Shown here: one piece after another, positions 35,964-45,318 of the stretch
How positions within the stretch are numbered: the first letter of the stretch is position 1
Layout of the letters: each line of letters begins with the position of its first letter
NCBI GenBank assembly: GCA_016705545.1
Contig: JADIYA010000014.1
Span: 62,001-126,000, forward strand
Length of the DNA: 64,000 nucleotides
DNA from: Flavobacteriales bacterium
GTDB lineage: Bacteria > Bacteroidota > Bacteroidia > Flavobacteriales_F > PHOS-HE28
Reading direction: 5' to 3'
Translations under genes and position numbers: made by a program
Notes under the pieces: generated by a model
What the model was told of the DNA's origin: nothing
Seen by the model: only the letters and a program-made list of their open reading frames with translations
Database searches by the model: none

Positions 35964-38900
35964 ATGATCGGCTCACTCGCCAAAGCCTTCAAGTCCGTAT
36001 TCGGGGACAAGTACCAACGCGACCTCAAAGAGGTGACCCCGCTCGTAGAGCGCACCAAGGATGAATTCGCCAAGCTCGCCGCCCTGAGCCACAACGAGCT
36101 GCGCCAACGCACCAGCGACCTGCGCGCGCGCATCACGGAGCGCACCAAAGCCAACGATGATCGCGTGGCGCAGCTCCGTGCGGAGATCGATGCCGATGCG
36201 CGCATGGCCATCAACGAGCGCGAGACACGCTACGAGGAGATTGACAAGCTCGAGGAGAAGAGCGTGGAGCAGATCGAAGAAGTGCTGCTCGAGATCCTGC
36301 CCGAGGCCTTCGCCATCGTGAAAGAGACCGCACGCCGATTCTCAGAGAATAAGGAGCTGCGCGTGCGCGCCACGGAGCTCGACCGCGAGCTCGCCATCAA
36401 GCGGCCCGATGCCATCCGGATCGAGGGCGATGAGGCCATCTGGAGCAATTCGTGGATCGCGGCCGGCAACCGCATCACTTGGGAGATGGTGCACTACGAC
36501 GTGCAGCTCATCGGCGGCGTGGCGCTGCACAAGGGCCGCATCGCCGAAATGGGAACGGGTGAGGGCAAGACGCTGGTGAGCACCTTGCCCGTGTTCCTCA
36601 ACGCGCTGCCCGGCCGTGGTGTGCATCTGGTCACAGTGAACGATTACCTGGCCAAGCGCGATGCCGAGTGGATGGGACCCATCCATGAATTCCACGGCCT
36701 GCGCGTGGATTGCATCGACAAGCACCAGCCGAACAGCCCCGAGCGCCGCAACGCCTACCTGGCCGACATCACCTACGGCACCAACAACGAATTCGGCTTC
36801 GACTACCTGCGCGATAACATGGCGCATGCGCCGAATGCCCTGGTGCAGCGCAAGCACAACTTCGCCATCGTCGATGAGGTGGACAGCGTGCTCGTGGATG
36901 ACGCGCGCACCCCGCTCATCATCAGCGGCCCCACGCCAAAGGGCGAGATCCACCAGTTCGATGAGTACAAGCCGCGCGTGGAGCGCCTCTATAGCGCACA
37001 GCGGCAGCTTGTCACCAAACTGCTCACCGAAGCAAAGGAGAACCTCAAAGGCCTCGCCGATGGCAGCGCCACCAAGGAGCAGCTCGAGAAGGGCGGCATG
37101 GCGCTGCTGCGCGCCTACCGAGGCCTTCCGAAGAACAGCGCGCTGATCAAATACCTGAGCGAGACCGGCGTGCGGGCGCACCTGCAGAAGACCGAGAACA
37201 ACTACCTGCAGGACCAGGGCAAGGACATGCCCAAGGTCGATGCGGAGCTCTACTTCACCATTGACGAGAAGCAGCACGGCATCGAGTTGTGCGAGAAGGG
37301 CGTTGACCTCATCAGCGGTGATGTGAATGACTCATCATTCTTCATCATGCCCGACGTGGGCAGCACCATCGCGGAGATCGAGAAGAGCGGTGCGCCGATC
37401 GAAGAGAAAGCCCGCCGGAAGGACGAGCTGCTGCGCGACTTCGGCGTTAAGAGCGAGCGCATCCACACCGTGAACCAGCTGATCCGCGCCTACGCCCTAT
37501 ATGAGAAAGATGTGGAGTACGTGGTGATGGATGGCAAGGTGAAGATCGTGGACGAGCAGACCGGCCGCATCCTCGAAGGGCGCCGATACAGCGATGGCCT
37601 GCACCAAGCGATCGAGAGCAAGGAGAAGGTGAAGGTGGAAGCGGCCACGCAGACCTACGCCACCATCACACTGCAGAACTACTTCCGCATGTACCACAAG
37701 CTCGCCGGCATGACGGGCACCGCCGAGACCGAGGCGCAGGAACTGTGGGACATCTACAAGCTGGACGTGATGGTGATCCCCACCAACCGCCCGGTGGTGC
37801 GCAAGGACAACGAGGACATGGTCTTCAAGACCAAGCGCGAGAAGTACAACGCGGTGATCGAGGAGATCGACGCGCTGCGCAACGCCAACCGGCCCGTGCT
37901 CGTGGGCACCACCAGCGTGGAGGTGAGCGAGCTGATGAGCAAGATGCTCACCATGCGCAAGATCCCGCACCAGGTCCTGAACGCCAAGCAGCACCAGCGT
38001 GAGGCCGAGATCGTGGCCAACGCGGGCATGGCCGGCACGGTCACCATCGCCACCAACATGGCGGGCCGCGGCACCGACATCAAGCTCGGGCCCGGCGTGA
38101 AAGAAGCGGGCGGCTTGGCCATCATCGGCACCGAGAAGCATGAGAGCCGCCGCGTTGACCGCCAGCTGCGCGGCCGCGCCGGACGCCAGGGCGATCCCGG
38201 TAGCTCGCAGTTCTACGTGAGCCTCGAGGATGACCTCATGCGCCTCTTCAACAGTGAGCGCATCGCCAAGATCATGGACACCATGGGCCTCAAGGAGGGC
38301 GAGGTGATCCAGCACTCCATGGTCACGCGCAGCATCGAGCGCGCGCAGAAGAAGGTGGAGGAGAACAACTTCGGCATCCGCAAACGCTTGCTGGAGTACG
38401 ATGATGTGATGAACAGCCAGCGCACGGTGATCTACAAGCGCCGCCACCATGCGCTCTTCGGCGAACGGCTGAAGCTCGACATCCTCAACATGTTCCACGA
38501 TGTGGTGAGCGGCACCGTGGCCGAGTTCCATCCCACCGGCGACTTCGAGGGCTTCCAATTCGAGCTCTTCCGGAAGTTCAGCGCCGAGAGCGCGGTGGAT
38601 GCAGAGGAATTCAAGCGCTTGAAGGCCGACGATGTGGTGGACAAGACCTTCGAAGGGGTGATGGCCACCTACGACCGCCATATGGCGCGCACGGCAGCGC
38701 AGGCCATGCCCGTGATCACCGATGTGTTCCTGAACCAGGGCGCGCAGTACGAGAACATCGTGGTGCCCATCACGGACGGCATCAGGACCATGCAAGTGGT
38801 GGCGCACCTGCAGAAGTGCTACAAGAGCGAAGGGCGCGAGCTGGGCAACAGCATCGAGAAGTACATCACCCTGGCCATCATCGACAACGAGTGGAAGGAG

Positions 38901-39329
38901 CACCTGCGCGAGATGGACGAGTTGCGCCGCAGCGTGCAGAACGCCGCGTTGGAGCAGAAGGACCCGCTGCTGATCTACAAGCTGGAGAGCTTCAACCTCT
39001 TCAAGGCCATGATGGAGCGCATCAACGGCGAGGTGATCGGCTTCCTCGCCCGCGCCGGACTGCCCAGCGCCCAGCCGCAGGTGCAGGAAGCACAAGCGCC
39101 ACGCGCACCGCAGCAGCGGCTGCAGACCAGCCGCACCGACGTGGCGCAATCCGGCGGCTCACGGCAATCGGCACCAGCGCCTTCCGGCGGCCAAGGACCG
39201 CGCGGCCCCATGCCTCCGCAAGGCCCGCGTCAACCCATCACCCCTGTGCGTGTGGAACAAGAGCCCGGCCGCAACGACCCTTGCCCCTGCGGAAGCGGCA
39301 AGAAGTACAAGCAGTGCCACGGGAAGTGA
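35964..39329 (+). CDS. secA: preprotein translocase ATPase SecA
   Basis: 1,121 residues. This is longer than the 900-residue E. coli type, with the N-terminal coiled insertion typical of Bacteroidota SecA (about residues 45-160, rich in E/R/K). Nucleotide-binding fold 1 has GMGTGEGKTLVSTLP-like Walker A (GTGEGKT near residue 196) and Walker B VDEVDSVLVDDARTPL. YGTNNEFGFDYLRDN and the crosslinking domain follow. Fold 2 carries NMAGRGTDIKLG and QLRGRAGRQGDPGSS. The C-terminus is a Q/P-rich linker and a zinc-binding SEC-C tail (DPCPCGSGKKYKQCHG) for SecB/ribosome contact. It drives Sec export across the inner membrane, feeding all signal-peptide proteins here. I chose the ATG that begins GSLAKAFKSVFG. 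Confidence 0.95.
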   Translation: MIGSLAKAFKSVFGDKYQRDLKEVTPLVERTKDEFAKLAALSHNELRQRTSDLRARITERTKANDDRVAQLRAEIDADARMAINERETRYEEIDKLEEKSVEQIEEVLLEILPEAFAIVKETARRFSENKELRVRATELDRELAIKRPDAIRIEGDEAIWSNSWIAAGNRITWEMVHYDVQLIGGVALHKGRIAEMGTGEGKTLVSTLPVFLNALPGRGVHLVTVNDYLAKRDAEWMGPIHEFHGLRVDCIDKHQPNSPERRNAYLADITYGTNNEFGFDYLRDNMAHAPNALVQRKHNFAIVDEVDSVLVDDARTPLIISGPTPKGEIHQFDEYKPRVERLYSAQRQLVTKLLTEAKENLKGLADGSATKEQLEKGGMALLRAYRGLPKNSALIKYLSETGVRAHLQKTENNYLQDQGKDMPKVDAELYFTIDEKQHGIELCEKGVDLISGDVNDSSFFIMPDVGSTIAEIEKSGAPIEEKARRKDELLRDFGVKSERIHTVNQLIRAYALYEKDVEYVVMDGKVKIVDEQTGRILEGRRYSDGLHQAIESKEKVKVEAATQTYATITLQNYFRMYHKLAGMTGTAETEAQELWDIYKLDVMVIPTNRPVVRKDNEDMVFKTKREKYNAVIEEIDALRNANRPVLVGTTSVEVSELMSKMLTMRKIPHQVLNAKQHQREAEIVANAGMAGTVTIATNMAGRGTDIKLGPGVKEAGGLAIIGTEKHESRRVDRQLRGRAGRQGDPGSSQFYVSLEDDLMRLFNSERIAKIMDTMGLKEGEVIQHSMVTRSIERAQKKVEENNFGIRKRLLEYDDVMNSQRTVIYKRRHHALFGERLKLDILNMFHDVVSGTVAEFHPTGDFEGFQFELFRKFSAESAVDAEEFKRLKADDVVDKTFEGVMATYDRHMARTAAQAMPVITDVFLNQGAQYENIVVPITDGIRTMQVVAHLQKCYKSEGRELGNSIEKYITLAIIDNEWKEHLREMDELRRSVQNAALEQKDPLLIYKLESFNLFKAMMERINGEVIGFLARAGLPSAQPQVQEAQAPRAPQQRLQTSRTDVAQSGGSRQSAPAPSGGQGPRGPMPPQGPRQPITPVRVEQEPGRNDPCPCGSGKKYKQCHGK

Positions 39330-39362
39330 GGATCCTGAGCCCCCGCACACGGAATGAAACGC

Positions 39363-39392
39363 CGAGCGCCGGCCTTACGGGGCCGGCGCTCG
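39363..39392. terminator. bidirectional hairpin between secA and the convergent 39416 gene
   Basis: CGAGCGCCGGCC (39363-39374) pairs perfectly with GGCCGGCGCTCG (39381-39392) over a 6-base loop. It lies between two converging genes and can serve both. Confidence 0.7.
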
Positions 39393-39415
39393 ACTATGGT
39401 GTATGGAATGTGGTT

Positions 39416-40114
39416 CTAGAACTGGACCGGCACGCGCATCTGCACGCGCACGGGTTGGCCTTTATCGGCGCCAGGCTTCCAGGGCTCGGTGCTCTTCACC
39501 GCACCGGCGACGCTTTCGTCGAACTCGTCCTGGCCCTCGATCACCTTCACTTCGCTCAGTGAGCCGTCCTTCTCCACGATGAAGGTGGTGGTGTAGGTGC
39601 CCTTCACCTTGCGATTCGATTCCGCTTCGACCTTGCTCTTGATGTGCCTCACGAAGGCTCTCTGGTCGCCTTCCTTGTAGTGCGGCATGGTCTGCGCGCG
39701 GGTATACACGATGTTGGCGAGCGGCTCAGGGTTGTAGATCTTCTCGGCCAAGGGTTCGCCCCAAGCGTCGTAACGGAGCCAGATGCCGGCCTTGTTGCCG
39801 TTGATGTAATCGCCCTTGCTCTCCACGCGTCCATTGGGGTGGTAGTAGGTGAAGCTGCCGTGCGGAAGCGACATGGACGCATCGAGATAAGTGCCCTCGG
39901 CCTTCAGCTTGCCTTCGATGGTGAAGGTCTTCCCGACGAAGAGCTCGCCTTCCTTGCCCGATTGCTCGCGGTAGTAGGCGGCCTTCTTCTTCGCAGCTGG
40001 CGCCAGTACATCGCTCAGGTACTGTCGCTGCTCATCACCGCCCTGGGCGTAAGAGCTCATTGAGGCGAGCGGCGCCATCAGCGCGGCGAAGAGGGCGAAG
40101 GAGGTTGGTTTCAC
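39416..40114 (-). CDS. exported MORN-repeat protein with TonB C-terminal domain
   Basis: 232 residues. Signal peptide MKPTSFALFAALMAPLASMSSYAQ. The middle (about 65-125) has MORN/antitoxin-type repeats: AEGTYLDASMSLPHGSFTYYH, GRVESKGDYINGNKAGIW. The last 95 residues look like a TonB C-terminal domain (VKGTYTTTFIVEKDGSLSEVKVIEG and a terminal VRVQMRVPVQF). Unlike true TonB it has a cleavable leader and no membrane-anchored proline-rich spacer, so it probably does not transduce energy but acts in the periplasm. Its gene converges on secA. Confidence 0.75.
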   Translation of the reverse strand: MKPTSFALFAALMAPLASMSSYAQGGDEQRQYLSDVLAPAAKKKAAYYREQSGKEGELFVGKTFTIEGKLKAEGTYLDASMSLPHGSFTYYHPNGRVESKGDYINGNKAGIWLRYDAWGEPLAEKIYNPEPLANIVYTRAQTMPHYKEGDQRAFVRHIKSKVEAESNRKVKGTYTTTFIVEKDGSLSEVKVIEGQDEFDESVAGAVKSTEPWKPGADKGQPVRVQMRVPVQF

Positions 40115-40175
40115 GATGGTCGGGCTTCTGATCAGGCCCTTCCAACGAATAGTGATTGCCTTGGTTACAAGTGGC

Positions 40176-41715
40176 TCACCCAGCCCACCCTTCCCTATCC
40201 AAGCTCCGGTACTGAATAGCCTCGGCCAGATGCTCCGTGCGGATATCCGGGCTGGCCGCCATGTCGGCGATGGTGCGCGCCACTTTCAATATGCGGTCGT
40301 AGGCCCGGGCACTGAGGCCGAGGCGCTCCATGGCTTTCTCGAGCAGTGCTTTGCCGGCGGCATCGATGCGGCAGATCTCGCGGAGCTCCTTGCTGCCCAT
40401 CTGCGCGTTGCAATGGATCTTCTTTCCTGCGTAACGATCCTGCTGCACCTGCCTTGCAGCGATCACGCGCTCCCGCATCACGGCGCTCTTCTCGCTCGGG
40501 CGTTCCGCGCTGAGCTCGCTGAAGGGAACGGGCGTGACCTCGATGTGGATGTCGATGCGGTCGAGCAAGGGGCCGCTCACCTTGTTGAGGTACTTCTGCA
40601 CAACGCCCGGCGCGCACACGCAATCCTTGTCCGGATGGTTGTAGTAGCCGCAGGGGCAGGGATTCATCGCCGCCACAAGCATGAAGCTGGCCGGGTACTC
40701 CACCGAGAACCGCGCACGGCTGATGGTGACCACGCGATCCTCCAGCGGCTGGCGAAGCACCTCCAATACTTGCCGCTTGAACTCGGGCAGTTCATCGAGG
40801 AAGAGCACGCCGTTGTGCGCCAGGCTGATCTCGCCCGGTTGCGGGAACGATCCACCGCCCACGAGCGCCACATCGCTGATCGTATGGTGCGGTGATGCGG
40901 TAAGGGCGCACGCTGAGCAGGCTGTCCTCTTTGCGCAGCTTGCCGGCCACGCTGTGGATCTTGGTGGTCTCCAGCGCCTCATCGATGGTGAGCGGCGGGA
41001 GGATGGTGGGCAGGCGCTTGGCGAGCATGGTCTTACCAGCGCCCGGTGGACCGATGAGGATGATGTTGTGACCGCCTGCGGCCGCGATCTCGAAGGCGCG
41101 CTTGATGTTCTCCTGCCCTTTCACATCGGCAATGTCAACCGGGTAGCTACGGCTGCTGTTGGCGAATTCCTCTTCGATGTTGACGATAGTGGGCTGGATC
41201 GCGCTGCGTCCATGCAGCAGGTCCACCACCTCGCGCAGGTGATCTACCCCATAGACCTCAAGGCCGGTGACGATGGCCGCTTCCCTGGCATTCGCTGCGG
41301 GCAGGATGAGGCCCTTGAATCCGTTCTTCTTCGCTTCGAGCGCGATCGGCAACGCGCCCTTGATCGGACGCACGCCGCCGTCGAGGCTGAGCTCGCCCAT
41401 CACCAGGTGCGTCTCCAGCAATTCGGCTGGCGCTTGCTCTGTGGCGCACAAGAGGCCCATGGCGAGCGGCAGATCGTAAGCAGTGCCCTCCTTGCGGATA
41501 TCGGCTGGCGCGAGGTTGATCGTGACACCCTTCCCCCTCGGCGCATACAACCCGTTGTTGCGCAGCGCGGCATCCATGCGCTGCTGGCTCTCCTTCACGG
41601 CGCTATCGGGCAGGCCCACCAGCTGGAAGAAGGCGCCCGTCTCCACGTTCACCTCGGCGGTGACGATGGTGGCGTTGATGCCGAAGACGGCGGCTCCGTA
41701 TACCTTGATGAGCAT
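40176..41715 (-). CDS. comM: YifB/ComM-family Mg-chelatase-like AAA+ ATPase (one frameshift)
   Basis: About 512 residues when restored. The N-terminal ChlI-like domain has FQLVGLPDSAVKES and INLAPADIRKEGTAYDLPLA. Walker A is GPPGAGKTMLAKRLP, and after SLLSVRPYR the frame breaks. A single extra base (plus-strand T at 40896, read as A) interrupts RSPHHTISDVALVGGG. Downstream are the Walker B LFLDELPEFKR, the sensor AAMNPCPCGYYNHP, an arginine-finger region LLDRIDIHIEV and a helical C-terminal domain. ComM is a hexameric helicase promoting branch migration in transformation-type recombination. The start is 2 bases after the gmhA stop, so the two form one transcript. Confidence 0.85.
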
Positions 41716-41717
41716 GC

Positions 41718-42317
41718 TCAGTAGCGGTCCTTGCGCACGGGTTCGGCCAGGTCGCGCTCGATGTGGTCGATGAAGGCGTGGATGATCTTGATGTGCACTT
41801 CCTGGATGCGGTCGGCATAACCATCGTACGGCACGCGCACCTCCACCGTGCAGAGCGGCCCGAGCTTACCGCCATCCTTGCCCGTGAGGCCGATCACATG
41901 CATGCCCTGGGCGCGGGCCGCCTCCGCAGCACGCAGCACGTTGGGGCTGTTGCCGCTGGTACTGATGGCGAGGAGCACATCACCCTCTTTGCCATGGGCC
42001 TGAACGAAGCGCGCGAAGACCTGCTCGAAGCCATGATCATTGCCCACGCAGGTGAGGTGGCTGGGATCACTGATGCTGATGGCCGCGATGGGCGGACGAT
42101 CATCACGGTAACGGCCGGTGAGCTCCTCGGCGAAATGCATGGCGTCGCACATGCTGCCGCCATTGCCGCAGCTGATCACCTTTGCGCCCTGCTTCAGGCA
42201 ATAGCTCATGAAGGCAGCGGCCTGCTCCACCGCGGCGATGTTGGCGGGGTCGGCTACGAAGCGAGCGAGCACGTCGGCGGCCTCGGTGAAATGGGAACGG
42301 ATGCGGTCGGCGGTCAT
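41718..42317 (-). CDS. gmhA: D-sedoheptulose 7-phosphate isomerase
   Basis: 199 residues, one SIS domain of the GmhA type. Motifs: SCGNGGSMCDAMHFAEELTGRY, FEQVFARF, AISTSGNSPNVLRAAEAAR and LTGKDGGKLG, with the C-terminal helix EVHIKIIHAFIDHIE. It converts sedoheptulose 7-phosphate to D-glycero-D-manno-heptose 7-phosphate, the first step of ADP-heptose for LPS. The kinase acting next is at 23587. I chose the ATG at 42317 over a GTG one codon upstream. A minus-strand CATCTTCG, one base off the -7 consensus, sits 5 bases before it. Confidence 0.9.
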   Translation of the reverse strand: MTADRIRSHFTEAADVLARFVADPANIAAVEQAAAFMSYCLKQGAKVISCGNGGSMCDAMHFAEELTGRYRDDRPPIAAISISDPSHLTCVGNDHGFEQVFARFVQAHGKEGDVLLAISTSGNSPNVLRAAEAARAQGMHVIGLTGKDGGKLGPLCTVEVRVPYDGYADRIQEVHIKIIHAFIDHIERDLAEPVRKDRY

Positions 42318-42352
42318 CACGGCGAAGATGCGTCATCTCCGCCGACAACAAG

Positions 42353-44416
42353 CTACCTCCCCGCCTGCTGCCCCAGCACTTGCATGCCTTGCAGCCCGCG
42401 ATCCAAGAAGGCCTTGTACTCATCCACGGCAGGTGTGTATCCCACGGGATCGGTGAGCAGTTTGCCATCCGGGCTCAGCAGCGCATAAAGCGGCTGCGTG
42501 GCACTCTTGAAGTTCTCGGTTTGCAGCGTGGCCCACTTGTTCCCCACGGTGAGGATGGGCTTCTTGGTGCCATTGCTGGTCTCGAAGATGAACTGCTCAT
42601 CCTTCGGCAGCTCGGCCTTGGCATCCACGTAGAGCGAGACAAGCACATACCGCTCACTGATCGTGCGGTTGATCTCAGCGACGGGCCACACGTAGTCCTC
42701 CATCTTGCGGCAATTCGCGCAGCCATAACCGGTGAAGTCGATCAAGAGCGGTTTACCGGTCTTCTTCGCCTCAGTCATGCCGCTCTCCAGGTCGTGGTAG
42801 CAGGTGAGGCCGGCCGGGCATTCAGTGGCGAAGATCCAGCTGTAGCCGGGCGATGGCGAGATGCCGCTGAGCAGGCCAACAGGCGCCCAAGTGTGCGCCT
42901 TATCGTCGTAGCGGAAGCCCATGGCCATATACACGGTGAACAGCCCGAAGGCGCTGATGAAGAAGATGCGCATGGGTGAATAGCCTTTCACGGGGCTATC
43001 GTGCGGGAAGCGGATCTTGCCGAAGAGGTAGAGCACGATGCCGATGCCGCAGATGACCCAGATGGCGAGGAAGAGCTCGTAGGGGATGAGGCCCCACTTC
43101 ATCACCAGATCGGCCATGCTGAGGAACTTGAAGGCGAGGGCGACCTCCACGAATCCGAGCACCACTTTCACGCTATTGAGCCAACTGCCGCTGCGTGGCA
43201 GGCTGTTCAGCCATCCGGGGAAGAGCGCGAACAAGCCGAAAGGCAATGCGAGCGCGAAGCCGAAACCGCCCATGCCCACGGTGAGCTGCCACGCGCCGCC
43301 ATCGGCCGTTAGCGCGCCCGCGAGCAAGGAGCCGAGGATCGGGCCGGTGCAGCTGAAGGACACGAGCGCGAGCGTGAGCGCCATGAAGAAGGTGCCTATG
43401 AGGCCACCGAATCTGCTGGCGTTGCTATCCATCTTGTTCACCCAGCTGCTCGGCAGGGTGATCTCGAAATAACCGAAGAAGGAGATGGCGAAGACGATGA
43501 AGATGACGAAGAAGCCGATGTTGAGCCAAGGGTTCGTGCTGATCTCGTTGAAGATCTCCGGGTTCACGCTGCCCAGCAGATGGAAGGGTACGCTGAAGAG
43601 CAAGTAGATCAGGAAGATGAAGCCGCCGTAAGTGAGTGCGTTCTTCAGGCCAGCTGCGCGATCGCCGCTGCTCTTGGTGAAGAAGCTCACCGTGAGCGGG
43701 ATCATGGGGAACACGCATGGCGTGAGCAGCGCGACGAGCCCGCCGATGAAGCCGAGCATGAAGATCCACAGCAGTGAATTCTTCTCTTCGATCCGCGCAG
43801 CCGCATCGCGCACAACGGGGTTCGCGAGATCCACGTTGGGCAGCTTGAGGTCGGCGGCGTCGCTGCGCGTGGCGAGACCGGCGAACTTGGGATCGTTGGG
43901 ATCGAAGGAGACATCGCCGAGCTCGTAGGTGCCGGAAGCGAGGCCCATGATGAAGTAAACCGTCGCCGGAGGCAGGCACATCTCATCGTTGCACGACATG
44001 TACTCGAAGTGGCCGGTTACCGGTTGGTCCGTATCCTGCACCGCGATACGCTGGATGAAGGTGGCGCCGTCCTTGAACTTCTTCACTTCGATGCCGAAGA
44101 CGGCGTCCATGCCGTCGATCACCTTCACGCCAGATTCAGCAGCCGGCCCATCGACCGTAACACCGTTGAGGCTGTCCACCACGATGGCCGTGGGCCAGGG
44201 CCCCATGTCTCCATAGTTGGTCTGTGAGTAAACGGACCAGCCGTGCTCGATCACGGCGTTGAAGACGACTTCCCAGCGACCATTGCCCAAGTCCTTGGAG
44301 GACATGCTCCACTTCACCGGATCGGGATTCGCAGCATCGTGGTCCTGCGCCGATGAAGGAGACACAACCAGTAACAGCAGGACCGGGAGCAGGAATTTGA
44401 TCATCGTTCGCATCAT
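42353..44416 (-). CDS. dsbD: thiol:disulfide interchange protein DsbD (full length)
   Basis: 687 residues. Signal peptide, then a periplasmic DsbD-alpha domain with the cysteine pair CNDEMCLPP (about 140). The eight-helix membrane core follows, including ALLTPCVFPMIPLTVSFF and FSCTGPILGSLLAG with the two membrane cysteines. The C-terminal thioredoxin domain has FTGYGCANCRKMED. The three parts pass electrons from cytoplasmic thioredoxin to periplasmic thiols. Several in-frame starts (44419 GTG, 44416 ATG, 44413 ATG) overlap the stop of the upstream gene, which implies coupled translation. Length and domain order are normal for the family. Confidence 0.88.
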   Translation of the reverse strand: MMRTMIKFLLPVLLLLVVSPSSAQDHDAANPDPVKWSMSSKDLGNGRWEVVFNAVIEHGWSVYSQTNYGDMGPWPTAIVVDSLNGVTVDGPAAESGVKVIDGMDAVFGIEVKKFKDGATFIQRIAVQDTDQPVTGHFEYMSCNDEMCLPPATVYFIMGLASGTYELGDVSFDPNDPKFAGLATRSDAADLKLPNVDLANPVVRDAAARIEEKNSLLWIFMLGFIGGLVALLTPCVFPMIPLTVSFFTKSSGDRAAGLKNALTYGGFIFLIYLLFSVPFHLLGSVNPEIFNEISTNPWLNIGFFVIFIVFAISFFGYFEITLPSSWVNKMDSNASRFGGLIGTFFMALTLALVSFSCTGPILGSLLAGALTADGGAWQLTVGMGGFGFALALPFGLFALFPGWLNSLPRSGSWLNSVKVVLGFVEVALAFKFLSMADLVMKWGLIPYELFLAIWVICGIGIVLYLFGKIRFPHDSPVKGYSPMRIFFISAFGLFTVYMAMGFRYDDKAHTWAPVGLLSGISPSPGYSWIFATECPAGLTCYHDLESGMTEAKKTGKPLLIDFTGYGCANCRKMEDYVWPVAEINRTISERYVLVSLYVDAKAELPKDEQFIFETSNGTKKPILTVGNKWATLQTENFKSATQPLYALLSPDGKLLTDPVGYTPAVDEYKAFLDRGLQGMQVLGQQAGR

Positions 44417-44859
44417 CACATCGTTTCAACCTTCAACGTGAACGGCACCACCACGGGCGGCAGGCAGGTCTTGTCGTTGCATACCATGTACTCCACTTCA
44501 CCCGAGACCTCAATCGCACCAGGCTTCAGCGGCTTGATCAGTTGCACGAACGCCGGTGATCCATCATGGTAGCGTACCACCATGCCGAAGTTGGGATCGA
44601 ACACTTCGATCGGCCGTGGCTCCACGAGTTCGCCTTGAAGGGAGAACCCGTCGGAAGGCTTCAACCGTATGCTGGTAGCCACAGGACCTTGATCGCTCGG
44701 CAAGGTCGTGGCGTAGATGTGCCAGCCTGGCTCCACTTGCGTACGGATGTCGATGCGCACCAAGCCATCGTCCTGCCGGTGCGCTTGGAACTTCCACATC
44801 ACCGGGAGGGAGGGCGCACCGATAAGCAGTGCGGAAAGGCAAATCAGCAGCGTGGGCAT
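44416..44859 (-). CDS. separate DsbD-alpha-like periplasmic domain protein
   Basis: 147 residues with a signal peptide (LLICLSALLIGAPS). It consists of a single Ig-like DsbD N-terminal domain: VEPGWHIYATTLPSDQGP and the cysteine pair in YMVCNDKTCLPP, the same CNDxxCLPP motif as in the adjoining full-length DsbD. No membrane core or thioredoxin domain is present. It overlaps the dsbD start by a few bases and is transcribed first. It may be an extra thiol relay partner of DsbD. A minus-strand TATGTTTG -7 box lies upstream. Confidence 0.8.
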   Translation of the reverse strand: MPTLLICLSALLIGAPSLPVMWKFQAHRQDDGLVRIDIRTQVEPGWHIYATTLPSDQGPVATSIRLKPSDGFSLQGELVEPRPIEVFDPNFGMVVRYHDGSPAFVQLIKPLKPGAIEVSGEVEYMVCNDKTCLPPVVVPFTLKVETM

Positions 44860-44875
44860 AACCGTGTGCAGGTCG

Positions 44876-44883
44876 CAAACATA
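44876..44883 (-). promoter_or_regulatory. promoter -7 box (TATGTTTG) for the DsbD-alpha/dsbD operon
   Basis: A perfect TAnnTTTG match on the minus strand, 16 bases before the ATG at 44859. Confidence 0.55.
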
Positions 44884-44955
44884 ACCGGACCCTTACACGA
44901 TCTGGGCTGGGCCTGAACCGGATCCTAGGGATCCTGCACGAACGTTAAGTATTGT

Positions 44956-45243
44956 TCAGGAAGGGAACTCGATGCTCACCACGCGCGACACCGGGATGGT
45001 CATGCCGTACTTGAGCACGATGTTCTGCGTGTCGTAGGCCCAAATGGTGGTCTCCACCGCCTTCAGGCCTTCATCGTCCCGGAAAACGATGCGGCATTTC
45101 CCGTGCTCGCCATTCCCGAGGCGCGTGGCGCGTTCCATCTTCTGGCGGATCTCCGAATGCTCTTCGGCGCTCAACGGCAAGGCTTGGCGCGGGAAACGGA
45201 GCGATGGTATGCGCTCCTTCGGAATCATGGTATGCTGGGGCAT
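44956..45243 (-). CDS. small protein of unknown function
   Basis: 95 residues, no signal peptide or membrane segment. I do not recognise it. The N-terminal half is basic (IPKERIPSLRFPRQALPL) with a helix EHSEIRQKMERATRLGNG. The C-terminal half is a run of strands: GKCRIVFRDD, LKAVETTIWAYD, NIVLKYGMTIP and RVVSIEFPS, resembling a small beta-barrel such as an Sm- or PRC-like unit. It may be a cytoplasmic accessory protein. A minus-strand TAACTTCA (45266-45273) could be its promoter. Confidence 0.6.
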   Translation of the reverse strand: MPQHTMIPKERIPSLRFPRQALPLSAEEHSEIRQKMERATRLGNGEHGKCRIVFRDDEGLKAVETTIWAYDTQNIVLKYGMTIPVSRVVSIEFPS

Positions 45244-45318
45244 GGCACCGGGGTTTTGGGAAGGGTGAAGTTAATGGCGTCCGCGAGGGAAGCAAATCGA
45301 CAGCGTGCTCCAGATAGG

